From Gossypium raimondii (Eukaryota; Streptophyta; Magnoliopsida; Malvales; Malvaceae), in NCBI RefSeq assembly GCF_025698545.1, contig NC_068572.1:4030001-4094000 (forward strand): a stretch of 64,000 nucleotides of DNA, written 5' to 3'. Position 1 is the first letter of the stretch. Every line of letters starts with the position of its first letter. This document shows, piece after piece, positions 35,633 through 47,164 of the stretch. The notes under the pieces were generated by a model that saw only the letters and a list, made by a program, of their open reading frames with translations, had not been told where the DNA came from and searched no databases. The position numbers were made by a program, and so were the translations under genes.

Positions 35633-36537
35633 ATGTCTGCTTTAAGATCCACCATTTCTTCTGGGATAATCAGATCAACTTCACCCACCCATTCCTTGTT
35701 GCCTGCAGCTTCATCTTTCAAGCCCATCAAAAACCCTTGTTTACCTCAAACCCACAAGCTTTTCACATCAAACTCCAACACTTTCTCAGCTCCCAAGCGA
35801 GGTTTCACTTGCAAAAGCCAGGCTATTCCATCTGATAACTCAGCTCCGGGTAAATCTTGATTCAAACCCGTCAATTGATTGGTGACTTTGGGTTGATGTT
35901 GTTGATTAATATATCTGGGTTTTTGTGCTTGTTTCAGAAAAAGTTCAAGAACTACATGTGTATGAGTTGAATGAGAGAGATCGTGGGAGTCCAGCTTACC
36001 TTCGTTTGAGTCAGAAATCTGTGAACTCACTGGGTGATCTTGTCCCTTTTAGCAACAAAGTAAGCTTTCTTTTTCTATTTTCACTGAATTATTTTATGAA
36101 ATTAATCTTCAATATATATATATATATAAATACAGATATATAGGGGAGATTTGGAGAAACGGATCGGAATAACATCAGGAATATGCATATTAATAGAGCA
36201 TAAACCCGAAATGAAAGGTGATCGCTACGAGGCCATCTTCAGCTTTTACTTCGGAGACTACGGTCACATAGCGGTGCAGGGACCTTACTTGACTTACCAG
36301 GACACGTATCTGGCTATTACTGGTGGGTCTGGCATTTTTGAAGGCGTCTCCGGTCAGGTTAAGCTCCACCAAATCGTCTTCCCCTTTAAGATTTTCTACA
36401 CTTTCTATTTGAAGGGAATTGGTGAACTCCCAGAAGAGCTGCTTTGCAAGCCGGTTGACCCACACCCAGCTGTTGAAGCCGTTCCGGCTGCTAAGGCTTG
36501 TGAGCCACATGCCACCATTGCAAATTTCACTAATTAA
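35633..36537 (+). CDS. AOC: Allene oxide cyclase copy B (plastid-type, 3 exons)
   Basis: Exons 35633-35849, 35938-36059 and 36136-36537 encode 246 residues that appear identical to copy A. Exon 1 carries the whole transit peptide and ends one base into a Glu codon. Exon 2 encodes the start of the barrel ([18 protein letters not shown] through FSNK) and exon 3 the rest. Function, location and motifs are as for copy A. The gene points away from copy A (head-to-head, starts 2.1 kb apart). The 76-bp intron 2 is TA-rich and one TA unit longer than in copy A. Both genes look intact, so both may be expressed; sequence-based assays could not readily tell them apart. Confidence 0.95.
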
Positions 36538-36900
36538 ATCATTTGCAATGTCAATGGGATCTTAGTATAAATTTTGTTGTAGCAGAGTTTAAGATTAGAA
36601 TGAATTAATGTGTTGTCCTTTTTAAACTTTTTTGTCCAATGGATGATTTTTGGCTTTTAGCCTTTGCTCTGCATTTTACATACATATTGGCTGTCATTAT
36701 TACTGACATAAATCACCCAGCCCTACCCATCTTTATTTTTATTTGTGAAATAAAAACGATTCTACACTAAATTACACGGAAAATTTGAGGGATACAAAAT
36801 CTCTGTTCCTCTCTTTCGAGAAAATCTAAAGCTTTTTTTTTTAGGGTGTCCAACAATTGTAAATCTTCTTTATTTGCGAGGGTCTACTTAGCTAAATAAT

Positions 36901-37193
36901 CGCTGAATGTATCAGCTATAGTGGCAGCTCTGCGAAAACTATGTGAACTTATATTAATTAATTTAAAAATATATAATTTTTAAAAATATTATTTTATTTT
37001 AAGAAGGATTATACAAGTATCTCTTACAGACGATAATCGGGACTAAGTTCGAGTCTCTAGGGTCAAAACAAGGGAGGGACCCTGTTGACATACTTGTATC
37101 AGTAGAAGTCTACTGATAGAAGTCCTTGCTACTGTTCAATTATTGCTACTTACTTGTACTAATATATTTGTCCACTTGTACTTGTAAAAGCTT
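36901..37193. other. Intergenic DNA beyond the AOC-B arm
   Basis: No gene seen. It ends at the target duplication of the third hAT-type MITE. Confidence 0.3.
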
Positions 37194-37201
37194 GTCACTA
37201 C

Positions 37202-37599
37202 TAGACCTGTCCATGGGCCGGGCCGGGTCGGGTTCGGGCCGAGCCCGTAAAAAATTTTCGGCCCGCCTCCTAGGCCTGAGCCCGGCCCGGCCCGAAATAC
37301 GGGCCTAAATTTTTGTCCAGGCCCAGCCCGGCCTATTTTTTAATAAACATTAAAAATTATTTTAAAAATAAAAAAAATAAAAATATATATTTTTTAAAAG
37401 TATTTTAAAAATAAAAAATAAAAATAAAAAATATATATTTATTATATTCGGGCCGGGCCCGGGCCAAAAGTGGTGCCCGAGGCCCGGCCCGTTTTTTAAA
37501 CAGGTCTCGTTTTTTTACCCAAGCCCATATTTCGAGCCTATATTTTTACCCGAACCCTCTCATATTTCGGGCGGGCCGCCCGGCCCATGGATAGGTCTA
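37202..37599. mobile_element. hAT-type GC-rich MITE, copy 3
   Basis: The 398-bp element has ends TAGACCTGTCCATGGGC and its complement GCCCATGGATAGGTCTA. It is flanked by perfect 8-bp repeats GTCACTAC (37194-37201 and 37600-37607). The GC-rich arms and AT-rich centre match the copies in the solo LTR at 10.8-14.4 kb. With an exact target repeat it is probably the youngest of the three. Confidence 0.88.
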
Positions 37600-40500
37600 G
37601 TCACTACCCAAAAATGACCCCAAAACTCACCTAGTTTGTCCATTTCTATTTTATTCATTAGGTCCTAATATCCAAATGCCCATATTTCTCGATATTTAGT
37701 ATCGAATCAAAATCCGATTTCACATTCCTTCATTATGGACCTTGTACTTTTAATCTATATCATAATTTCTTAACAACTTTCAATTTATTCAATTTAGTTA
37801 CTACTGTCATGAATCAACTATATAACTTAGTCGTATTTAATAAAATCCAACACTTATATCTACTTTCTAACTTAATCCTAACATAATCTAAACTTACAAT
37901 TCATAAAGTTATTGTAACGACCCAAAAGTCAATGATGTTGAAAATTGCGATTTTGGGACCTCGTTTTCGTAAACTAAGCCCGTGAATATTAAATAGGGAT
38001 ATTTACGGAGTTAGTATATTGATGAATTGAAATTTGGTTAAGCGAGTTAGTCGAAATTGTGAGTTTAACAGGCCTAGGGACTAAATTGTAAAAGACATTG
38101 CTTTAGGTTTTTAATTGGCCAAAGACCTAGGGACTTAAATTGAAATTAGCCAAAGTCCAAAATGGTAATTAAACCATTTTAATTAGAGGATCGTGGATGA
38201 TAGAGAATTCCATCAAGGTTTATTTATATTATCTTAAGTTAATTAAATTATGTTAATGATAATTAAGTTAAGTTAATTAGGTCTTAATCTAGCTATATAT
38301 ATGTTGAATTAGTGGAAACACATCATCTTCATCTTCCACCAACCTCCATAGTCGAAACCTAAAGAAGAAAAAACCAAAGAAAATGTTATATTATTATTAA
38401 ATTATTATTCGTAGCTAAAGATGACGCTGGACTATCGAGAGGGAAAGGAAAGGCGAAAGTCGATGACGAGTTACGCGAGCTTTCGATTTGTATTTCTATT
38501 ATTCAGAAACCATTTATTTTCTGCATGTCCATGTTAATTTGTGTCAAATAATATTGATGTGAGTTGCTATTGGATTTTTGAATTAAATTGCTTTGGTTGA
38601 GATTGAATATTGAGACAGTGACTAAATTGAATAGGATAAAAAGTTGTACGGCTTAACTAATATAGGAAACTAGTATGAAATTGAGGTAAATTATGTTATA
38701 ATATATGATGAACTGATGTTGAATTGAGAATAATGGGATGTGAATTGAACTATATGATGAAATTGGAAAATTGGTTACTTTATTAACTGTATAGGTTTAT
38801 ACTTTGGTATATCTGATGATGTACTTACATACCAGTATATTTGTTTCAACTTATCCAATTGATGGTCACTAAACTAACTATAATAAGTAGGGAATATCGA
38901 ATCCACGAGGACTGAAAGTACTATTAATTACCATTTTTCTATTATTTAGCCGATAAATTGAAGTGATTGTTTTTAATATAAAATTACTAAACTAATCTAA
39001 CTAAGAACGCAACAGAGAATGAAATAGCAAAATAATCGAAGATAACCAATGGGATAGACAATACCCAGGAAAGAATCCACCTAGACTTCACTTATTATTA
39101 TGAATTTGAATTAAACGATTTATTCACTTGTGTCTTGATCTGTAGAAATCCCTAAAATATGTTAATATCTCTTTCGAGAGTAAGAACAACTGACTCTAGG
39201 TTGATTAATTGAAATCTCTTTCTAATTAAAACCCCTATTGTCGCATTAACTCAAACTATGGATTCCCCTATTAGATTTGACTCTAATCGGGTAGATTTAT
39301 GTCGTCCTATTTCTAGGATTGCATGCAACTTCACTCAATTATGCTAGATCTACTCTTAAACAGGGACTTTTGCTCCATTGAAATAAACACATTAAACTTG
39401 AATTAATATCTCAGAAATATTAAAACAAGAAATAAGCATACAGAATTGAGAACAATAATCAAGTATTTATAGCGTAAATCAGAATCAAATAATAAGATTC
39501 ATCATAGGTTTCATATTCTCTAGGTATCTAGGGAATTTAGTTCATAATCCTGAATGAAAACATCTCAAAGTCAGAATAACCACAAGACATAAAGAAACTC
39601 GATAAAACTTTGAAAGAAATTAAATGGAGACCTTCGATCTTGAGGGAGATCTGCTTTCGAGTTTATTCCGATGACGTTCTTCGAGTGCTTTCTTCGATCT
39701 TCTCTGAGTGATCCCTTAGATCTTCTTCTAATTGATATTTATAGATTTTAGAATGCTCAGAAAGCCTAAAAATTAGGTTTTTTCACGTGTTTGGGAAATA
39801 GGGTGTGATATCGACACAAGCTGGCACAAAGTGTGTGGCCAGCCCGTGTGGCTCACATGGGCGTGTGGCCAGCCTGTGTGAAATACCCAAGCCGCATGGA
39901 TCCTGGAAATAGCTCTATTCATCTGATTTTGACTAGTTTTTCGCTCTCAAATGCTCTCCTAAGTATAGAAACACGAATTTAAAGGATTATGAGCATCAAA
40001 TTCACTAATTTACATCATTAATCATCCAAAAATACATTAAGAATGAGATTAAAATATGTTACTTTTACAACTTATCAAATATCCCAACACTTAAGTGTTT
40101 GCTTGTCCTCAAGCAAAATCCTCAACTCACAATTAAAATTAATCTTTCTCAACTCATAATTTCATCAATGATGTTTCATCATAATTCACAAATAATCATA
40201 CATTGATAATTCAACTAAAATAGCACTAAAGATTCAAACAATCCAAGTAGAACATTTTTAAAACATGTAAATATAGGTATTTCCCCTTATCTAAGTAATT
40301 ACCTTTAATTCAAAATCGACAAGAACCGACATCCTCACTAAAGATTCACTCAAATCACTCAAAGTGTTTAAGGTTCAAGAATAAGCACCCAACAGTCAAA
40401 CATGAAAAGTCATTACCATAGGCTTGCATGAAAATCAAATCTCCACCACTATAAAATGAGATGATACACAAATCAAAAGGCCTTTAAGATGTTGTAATGG

Positions 40501-41754
40501 GGCTTAGGTTAAAGGTGTGAAGAAAGGCTAAAAAAGATGGTTAAAATCGAGATCGAATTGATAAATTTCCAAACTAGAAAAATGAACAAATGCTGAATTA
40601 AAAACAATTACATCAATCGAAAACTATTCAAGAATAACACGAGCTTCTTCTCAAAATATGAATTTAACTGTTCAAGCTCAATTAACATAGAACTAAATAA
40701 TAATCAATATATATGTATTTTTTCGATATTGTTACTCTTTTTTTCTACAATAAGAAATAATTCATCAAATTAAACAAAAGGACTTAATTAGGCAATTGAC
40801 CAAATCAAATCTCGATAAAAAGAGAGTCAATAAGATGGGAAAAATTCTCAACGAGTAAAAAATGAGTTATGGGTTAACATTAATAGGTAAATCAAGAAAC
40901 GGTGTGTTAGGCTTAATGGGGTTCACTAAGGGTTAATTATGTAGGTAGACTTTTTATAGGATAAGTGGGTTAAAACCTAAGTGTCTTTATCATCTTAGTA
41001 TATCAAATCAAATGTGTAGTCTTGACATGTATAATTGACGCAACTTCTAGAATAACAAATCAAATTGACACACTCATAACCAATAATAAAATGAGCAAGA
41101 AAAATGTATGCTCTAAAAGCTCAAAATCTCACAAAAAAATTATGGTTTTTGATGTCAAACTTGTAAATTTAAAACTTCAAGGTAACACCTCAATTCAAGG
41201 AAACAACTTAAAATTTTTTTAATTCTAAAATAAACTTATCATGCTTGATTCTCTCATGTCTTAAAGTTTAAAACAACCAATGCATAAATATCTATGAATT
41301 TAATCCAAAACATATCAATAAAAATCACAAATCGATAAAAAAATTATTCTAATAGAAGTATGAGAAAATTACTTAAACACAAAACATAATTCGGGATTTT
41401 CTAATAATTATATAAATAACCTCCCCACACTTAAGATGTACATTATCCTCAATGTACAAACAGATATAATCACAGTATAAACAGAACATAATAAGAGAGG
41501 GAGAAAACTGAAATTGCCCTGAATATTGAATGAAATCCTCAGAATAGTGAAAAGCGGAATTGTAGTCAAATCTAAATGTAGAGCATGATTCTGAGCAAAC
41601 TAATAAGAAAATAAACACAAATAGTGAAGAAGATTAAGGGGTTATAACTCGATTAGAAACAACCATAAAAATAAAAATATAGTTCAAAAGATAAAAACGA
41701 AATAAGTCTAAGAAAATAATAATAAACATAAAAATAAAAATAAAATAAATAAAC

Positions 41755-42633
41755 TTAGTGATCCTTATCATCAGAAGCGTCGGTATTGTAAGTCGTCGGT
41801 GCTGAGGAGGAGATATGGAGATACTGACAGACATGCTGCAATGTCGCATCAATACTGTTGAACCTATGAAAGCAATGCTGCTCAAAGTGAGTGAACCGCT
41901 CGGAGAGGTCCGCTAAAGTAGCAGCAGAAGAAATAAGACAGTGACTCAATGGTGGAGGATGAGGTGAGTCCTCGTGATGCAAAGGGACATCATCAGTGAA
42001 GTCTTTGGGTTTATTCTGAAAGTCGGAATGAATTAATCGATACTGAGGAGGATCTACTCCACGAAGCCACTCGATCATCCTCATATGGGTCATACTCGAT
42101 ATTCTCTGTGGGGACATCTGGCCGGCGAGTGTAAGTGTAAAAAATTGCTTCAGTGTGTCGAGGACACCAAAGTGTTGAGCTAGTCGAGTCACATAAGGGC
42201 CCAAACAGATAGGACCCTTCTTGTTGCGGTCTATCTGATGGAGAAAAGCTAGGGCGATGAAATAAGCTAAATCAAAAATATGGTTGGTGGCCATACTCCA
42301 TAAAAAATAGACATCGATAGTACTGACGACTCTGGTGCTCTCTCTCCTATCAGCCAAAGTATGAGCTAAAAAGGCGTGAATATACCATAAAACCGGAGGG
42401 AGAGAAGTCTCCTTCGAGCGACTCGCTTTATAAGGTGTTATACTCGCCGTAAGATCTGCCCAACAACTAGCTGATGAGTAGTGGATGTGCTGATATAGGT
42501 GGAGGAAGTTCTCAGCACTCATAAATTCCTTAGTCTGTAGTCCTAAAGTAGTGCCAAACTCTAGGACACTCATATGGCGCACTAGGCCATTGAGTCTGAA
42601 AGTGATAGTGTCTGACTCGTCATGAGTTGTCAT
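41755..42633 (-). pseudogene. Putative plant transposon protein ORF in gypsy element (fossil)
   Basis: The 292-codon open stretch contains LNGLVRHMSVLEFGTTLGLQ and SSASCWADLT and resembles the 'putative plant transposon protein' domain often seen downstream of gag-pol in cotton-type gypsy elements. It lies in the 3' part of the element. Its role is unknown. Confidence 0.5.
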
Positions 42634-43984
42634 CTCATGTTGGAGAGTAAATGTCGATCAAAACTCCAAAGTCAACTCCATGTATGTGGGCTCAATGATA
42701 GAGAAGAATTGGTCACACGGGGATATAGCAATAAAGGCTCGAACAAGATCAGCTAGGTGGACCTGTTCCAAAGCGGCCCAATCAATACATCGGCCTAAGC
42801 CTAGTGGTCACAATCGAAGTAGCTGAAATAATTCCTCCTGGAAACTCGCTAAAAATCAGAGATAAGGATGGCAGGCCTCGACGGAGGCGCTCGAGGAGGA
42901 AGTTGCGCCAGGTGTCTTCTGCTTTTTCGAAGTGAGGACGATGACTTTGGACTTGCTTCTAGTGTTCGTCATGGTGTATCTGCAAGAAAAAAAGAATCAG
43001 AACACGTTCAGTATGTAAGTATTATTATTGTAGGAATCGACATAATGGATTAGTGCAATCATGAACAAAACGACAATGGAATCTAACGAAATCTAGAAGA
43101 TCAAACATGTTACTAAATGCTTGAATCCAAATGAGACATAAAAAATAATAATAATCATGGTAGAAGAATGGAACGAGCAGAACAGAAACAGATAAGACCA
43201 AAAGAAAAATAAGAAGACTAAAAACAATAATAGAAACAATAAGTAAATGTAGCAGTAGTAATAAAAATAAATCAACACTAAAAAATCTAAAAAGAAAATT
43301 ACTAAAGAGAATAAATAAAAATAATAAGCATAGTCATAAAAGTAAGTAGCAGTGAACAGAATAATAATAATAATAATAAATACCATTAAAGAAAAGAGGG
43401 AAAAATAAGAAAATAATAGAATAATAAATAAAATAATTAATTAAAAACAAAATAATAATAATAATAAGGCAAAATGGGGTAACCAACGGTGGAACGATAG
43501 AAAGTCTACGGTGGTGATGGAGAAAACGACAGCGGAGCGGTAGTGGTTCAGGGCGGGCGTACGTGTGGGCTGAGAGTGTGGGATGGTTTAGTGAATGCTG
43601 AGTGAAAGAAGATGGGGGAGAGTGTAACGGGGACGACTGTGGGGGTCGGGGTGTGTGTGGAGAAGGAAAGGAAAAAGAAAAAGGAAGGAAAAATGGAAGA
43701 AAAATAGGGTGAAGAGATGCCGGCGATGAGGTACGACGGTTGGAATGGGGGAGACGTTGGAGTGGGGAGAAAGGAAAATAAAGGGAAAGGGAATGGTAAG
43801 GGATGTAGGGAGTGGGGTGGCTCGAAGGGTGGAGGAAAGTAGGAGAGGGCGTGGGTAATTGAAGAAGATGACGGTGGCAGGAGAGGTGGATGATAATTGG
43901 TTGACGGCGGCTAAGGTTAAGGGGTTTGAGAAAGATGAAAGTAAAATAAAAACTTAGGGTTTGGGGGTTAAAAGGGGACATAGT

Positions 43985-44510
43985 CGTGTAAGAGCCTGTG
44001 TTGGGTTACACGGCCGTGTCACACGCCCGTGTGAGGCATTTTTAGTCCATATACATTTTAAAAATATTGGCCCAGTCTTCACACGGCATCGGACACGTCT
44101 GTGTGTCCAGGCCGTGTGGAACACAATGTCGTGTTACACAGCTGTGTGTAACCTCTTTCACTTCTCCCACTACCGTGTGAACTCCCACACGCCCGTGTAG
44201 CTTGGCCGTGTCTCGCACACTACCATGTGCCTTGCCCGTGTAACTCTGACTTGATTTTAAAATGAAAAAAAATATCTTCAAGTTTCACACGGCCTAGGGC
44301 ATGCTCGTGTGCGCAGGCCGTGTGGACTATTTTAGACCGTGTGATAATCAAATTTTGGAAAATTTAAGTCCCAAGATCCACACAGCCAAGGACACGCCCA
44401 TGTGTCCAAGCCGTGTAGGTTATATAGCCATATCGCTAGGCCGTGTAACTCATTGTCGAACCATTTTTTGTGTACATGGCCTGTGACACACCAGTGTGTC
44501 CTGTCCGTAT
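43985..44510. repeat. Array of 'cacacgg / ccgtgtg' motifs in the gypsy element
   Basis: Many short copies of 'acacggccgtgt', 'cacgcccgtgtg' and similar alternate over 500 bp in the non-coding part of the element. A smaller set lies in the LTRs (about 39,800 and 48,480). They can form many small hairpins. Confidence 0.7.
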
Positions 44511-45007
44511 GGGTCAGAAACACTTTTTTTTTTAATTTTGAAAATTAATTAGTTTTAAAAATATCATGAAATAAAATTATGAAAATTAGTAGTGTTAACA
44601 CTCAAGTTGCCTCCCGAGAAGCGATTATTTAAAGTCTAAGCTCGACTTACCTCGTATTCGCACTGTCACAATGGTTCACGGAGTCGAAACTCCTCTTTCT
44701 CGTTATCAATTCTATTACCAAAATAAGGTTTAAGATGAGTACTATTTACCTTAAATGTGCCAAATTCAGAATGAGTTACCTCGACTATAACGTATGGGAG
44801 GACATTCAGTACCGTAAAGGGGTTTGATCCGTTTACATCAAGCTCCGAAGTGGCAATTCGAGGATCCATTTTATCTAGCAGTACCTGGTCTCACACCTTA
44901 AATTGGTTCGTTCCATCCACATGCTTATCATAGAGCCGCTTTGGCTCTTCATCGTGTTTTCTCGGTTTCCCCTTGACATGTGTCCGCCATTCATCTAGTT
45001 CATCAAC

Positions 45008-45802
45008 TTATAACATTCGTTCTTCATGAGTCATTCTATTTCTGTCCCATGGACTGGAACATGGTTTCGTCACGTTTTTCTGAGGTGTTTCCTGTAAAGA
45101 AGTTTGAGCCACAAGGTTACTCATATTAACAGAACTCGTATAATCATCTCGATCATTAGATGTCTCAACAGAATTATGATCTTGAAGTGTAATCGTTTCG
45201 TCACCTACACGAAGTATTAATTCACCTGTACCAACATCAATAACAGTTCTAGTAGATCCTAAAAAGGGCCGACCCAGAATCAAAGGTACGTCACTATCCT
45301 CATCCATGTTTAAAACAACAAAATCAAATGGGAATATGAATTTATCAATTTTGACAAGAACATCTTCAATAATACCCCTAGGAAATCTAATGGTTCTATC
45401 TGCTAATTGAATACTCATCCTTGTTTGTTTGGGTTTCGTAAGACCTAATTGCTTAAACATTTTATAGGGCATGACATTGATACTCGCCCCTAAATCAGCT
45501 AAAGCATTATTAACATTTAAACTACCAATTAAATAATGAATAGTAAAACTCCCTAGATCTTTCAATTTGTTAGGTAATTTATTTTGCAAAATAGTTGAAC
45601 ACACTACATTTAGCTCCACATACGACGAATCATCTAACTTCCGTTTGTTTGCCAAAAGCTCCTTTAAAAATTTAACGGAATTGGGCATCTGCAAGAGAGA
45701 TTCAATAAACGGTAAGTTAATATGTAACTTTTTCAGAAGTTTAAGAAATTTACCAAATTGTCCGTTCGTGTGGTTTTTCTTTGTCGCCTTAGGATATGGC
45801 AC
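45008..45802 (-). pseudogene. gypsy aspartic protease region (fossil)
   Basis: A long open stretch contains the protease motif ALADLGASINVMPYKMF and downstream VPLILGRPFLGSTR. Both are classic for plant gypsy retropepsins. It is part of the same broken element. Confidence 0.8.
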
Positions 45803-45990
45803 TCGAGGTTTATAATATTTACTAACCGATTTTTGTTTATTCTAGCTTACTTCAACCTTACCGTTGCTTACCATAATTTCTTGCCTTGGTTTTGATTCAG
45901 ATTCAACTAACCATTCTTCATCACGAACAGTAATTACATGAAGCTACTCTCTTGGATTAATTTAGCGAGTTGACCTATTTGGTTTTCGAG

Positions 45991-47164
45991 CTATTGGATT
46001 AACATTTGCTGATTTTTAAGTGTTGTATCAATATTTTGAAAACAGGTTTCTAACACCAGGATACACTTCGTCAACATCTCTTCAAGGTTTAGCTTCTTTT
46101 CTTGCTGGTAAGGTTGTTGTTGGAAGCCTAGAAGGGGTTGTGCTCTTTGATTACCTTGACCACCCCAAGAAAAATTGGGATGGTTCCTCCAACATGCATT
46201 ATAAGTGTTACTGTAAGGATTATTTTGAGTTCTAGAATTATTACCCATATAGTTGATTTATTTGCTCTTTATGCTAGGACCGTAGGGTAAATATTTTGGA
46301 TTGTTCATTCCTCCTCCATTCATATCGCACTGCATCACCGGATGTACTTGCGTAGAACCATATAAACCATTAATTTTTTATTTAAAAGTTCTACCTGATT
46401 CGATAACATGGTGATCGCATCTAAGTTAAAACACCAACTGCTTTCATCGGCTTCGTCCTCATAACTTACCACTGATAATTATTCAGTGCCATCTCTTCTA
46501 TAAATTCATAAGCCGCTTCAGGTGTTGTATTGTTCAGAGTACCACCGGCTGCTGCATCGATCAACTGCCTAGTTGAGGGGATCAAACCATTGTAGAAGGT
46601 TTGAACCTGTAGCCATAGAGGTAACCCATGGTGAGGGTACATTCTCAATAAATCCTTATACCTCTCCCATGCATCATATAGGGTCTCTAAGTCGATCTGC
46701 ACGAATGAAGAGATACCATTCCTCGCTTAGCTGTCTTAGCTGGTGGGAAGTACTTCAGTAAGAATTTCTCGGTCATTTGCCCATGTAGTGATAGAACCTT
46801 GTGGTAAAGAATTCAACCAAGGTTTAGATTTGTTCCTCAACGAGAAAGGGAATAACCGTAGGTGAATGGCGTTGTCAGAAACGACATTTATCTTGAAAGT
46901 GTCACAGACTTCCAGAAAATTAACCAAATGAGTATTTGGATCTTTGTCTTGCAAACCATCGAACTGAACAAATTGTTGTGCCATCTGAATAGTGTTTGGC
47001 TTCAGTTTGAAATTATTTGTAGCAATAGTGAGCCTCACAACACTTGATTCAACCCCAGTTAAAGTGGGTTTGGCATAATCGTACATAGTACGAAGAACAG
47101 AATCTAGATTTACAAGATTCGCAGCAACTGTAGGAGGTAGCTGATTATTCTGATTATCACCCAT
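45991..47164 (-). pseudogene. gypsy gag remnant (fossil)
   Basis: Minus-strand coding stretches include QMAQQFVQFDGLQDKDPN, FLEVCDTFKIN and LWLQVQTFYNGLIPSTRQL, typical of plant gypsy gag, followed by a Gln/Asn-rich tail. It is part of the element at 38,860-48,710 and is no longer intact. Confidence 0.75.

Larger units (their letters stand above)
35402..36900. repeat. Right arm of inverted AOC duplication (uninterrupted)
   Basis: About 1.5 kb, the reverse complement of the left arm. It spans from 230 bp upstream of the AOC-B start codon to about 360 bp beyond its stop. The single 9-mer AAAAACGAT at 36752-36760 is the empty target of the MULE found in the other arm. After 'gctaaataat' (36,891-36,900) the sequences diverge. 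Confidence 0.9.

Noticed and set aside
43093-43981. Open frames of 97 and 215 codons rich in Tyr/Phe or Ser/Pro/His
   Set aside because: They are low-complexity translations of ATT repeats and purine-rich non-coding DNA inside the gypsy element. No domain is recognisable.
44042-44523. CRISPR-like array from regularly spaced 'cacacggc' motifs
   Set aside because: Spacing and units are irregular, the DNA is plant nuclear, and the motifs belong to the gypsy element.
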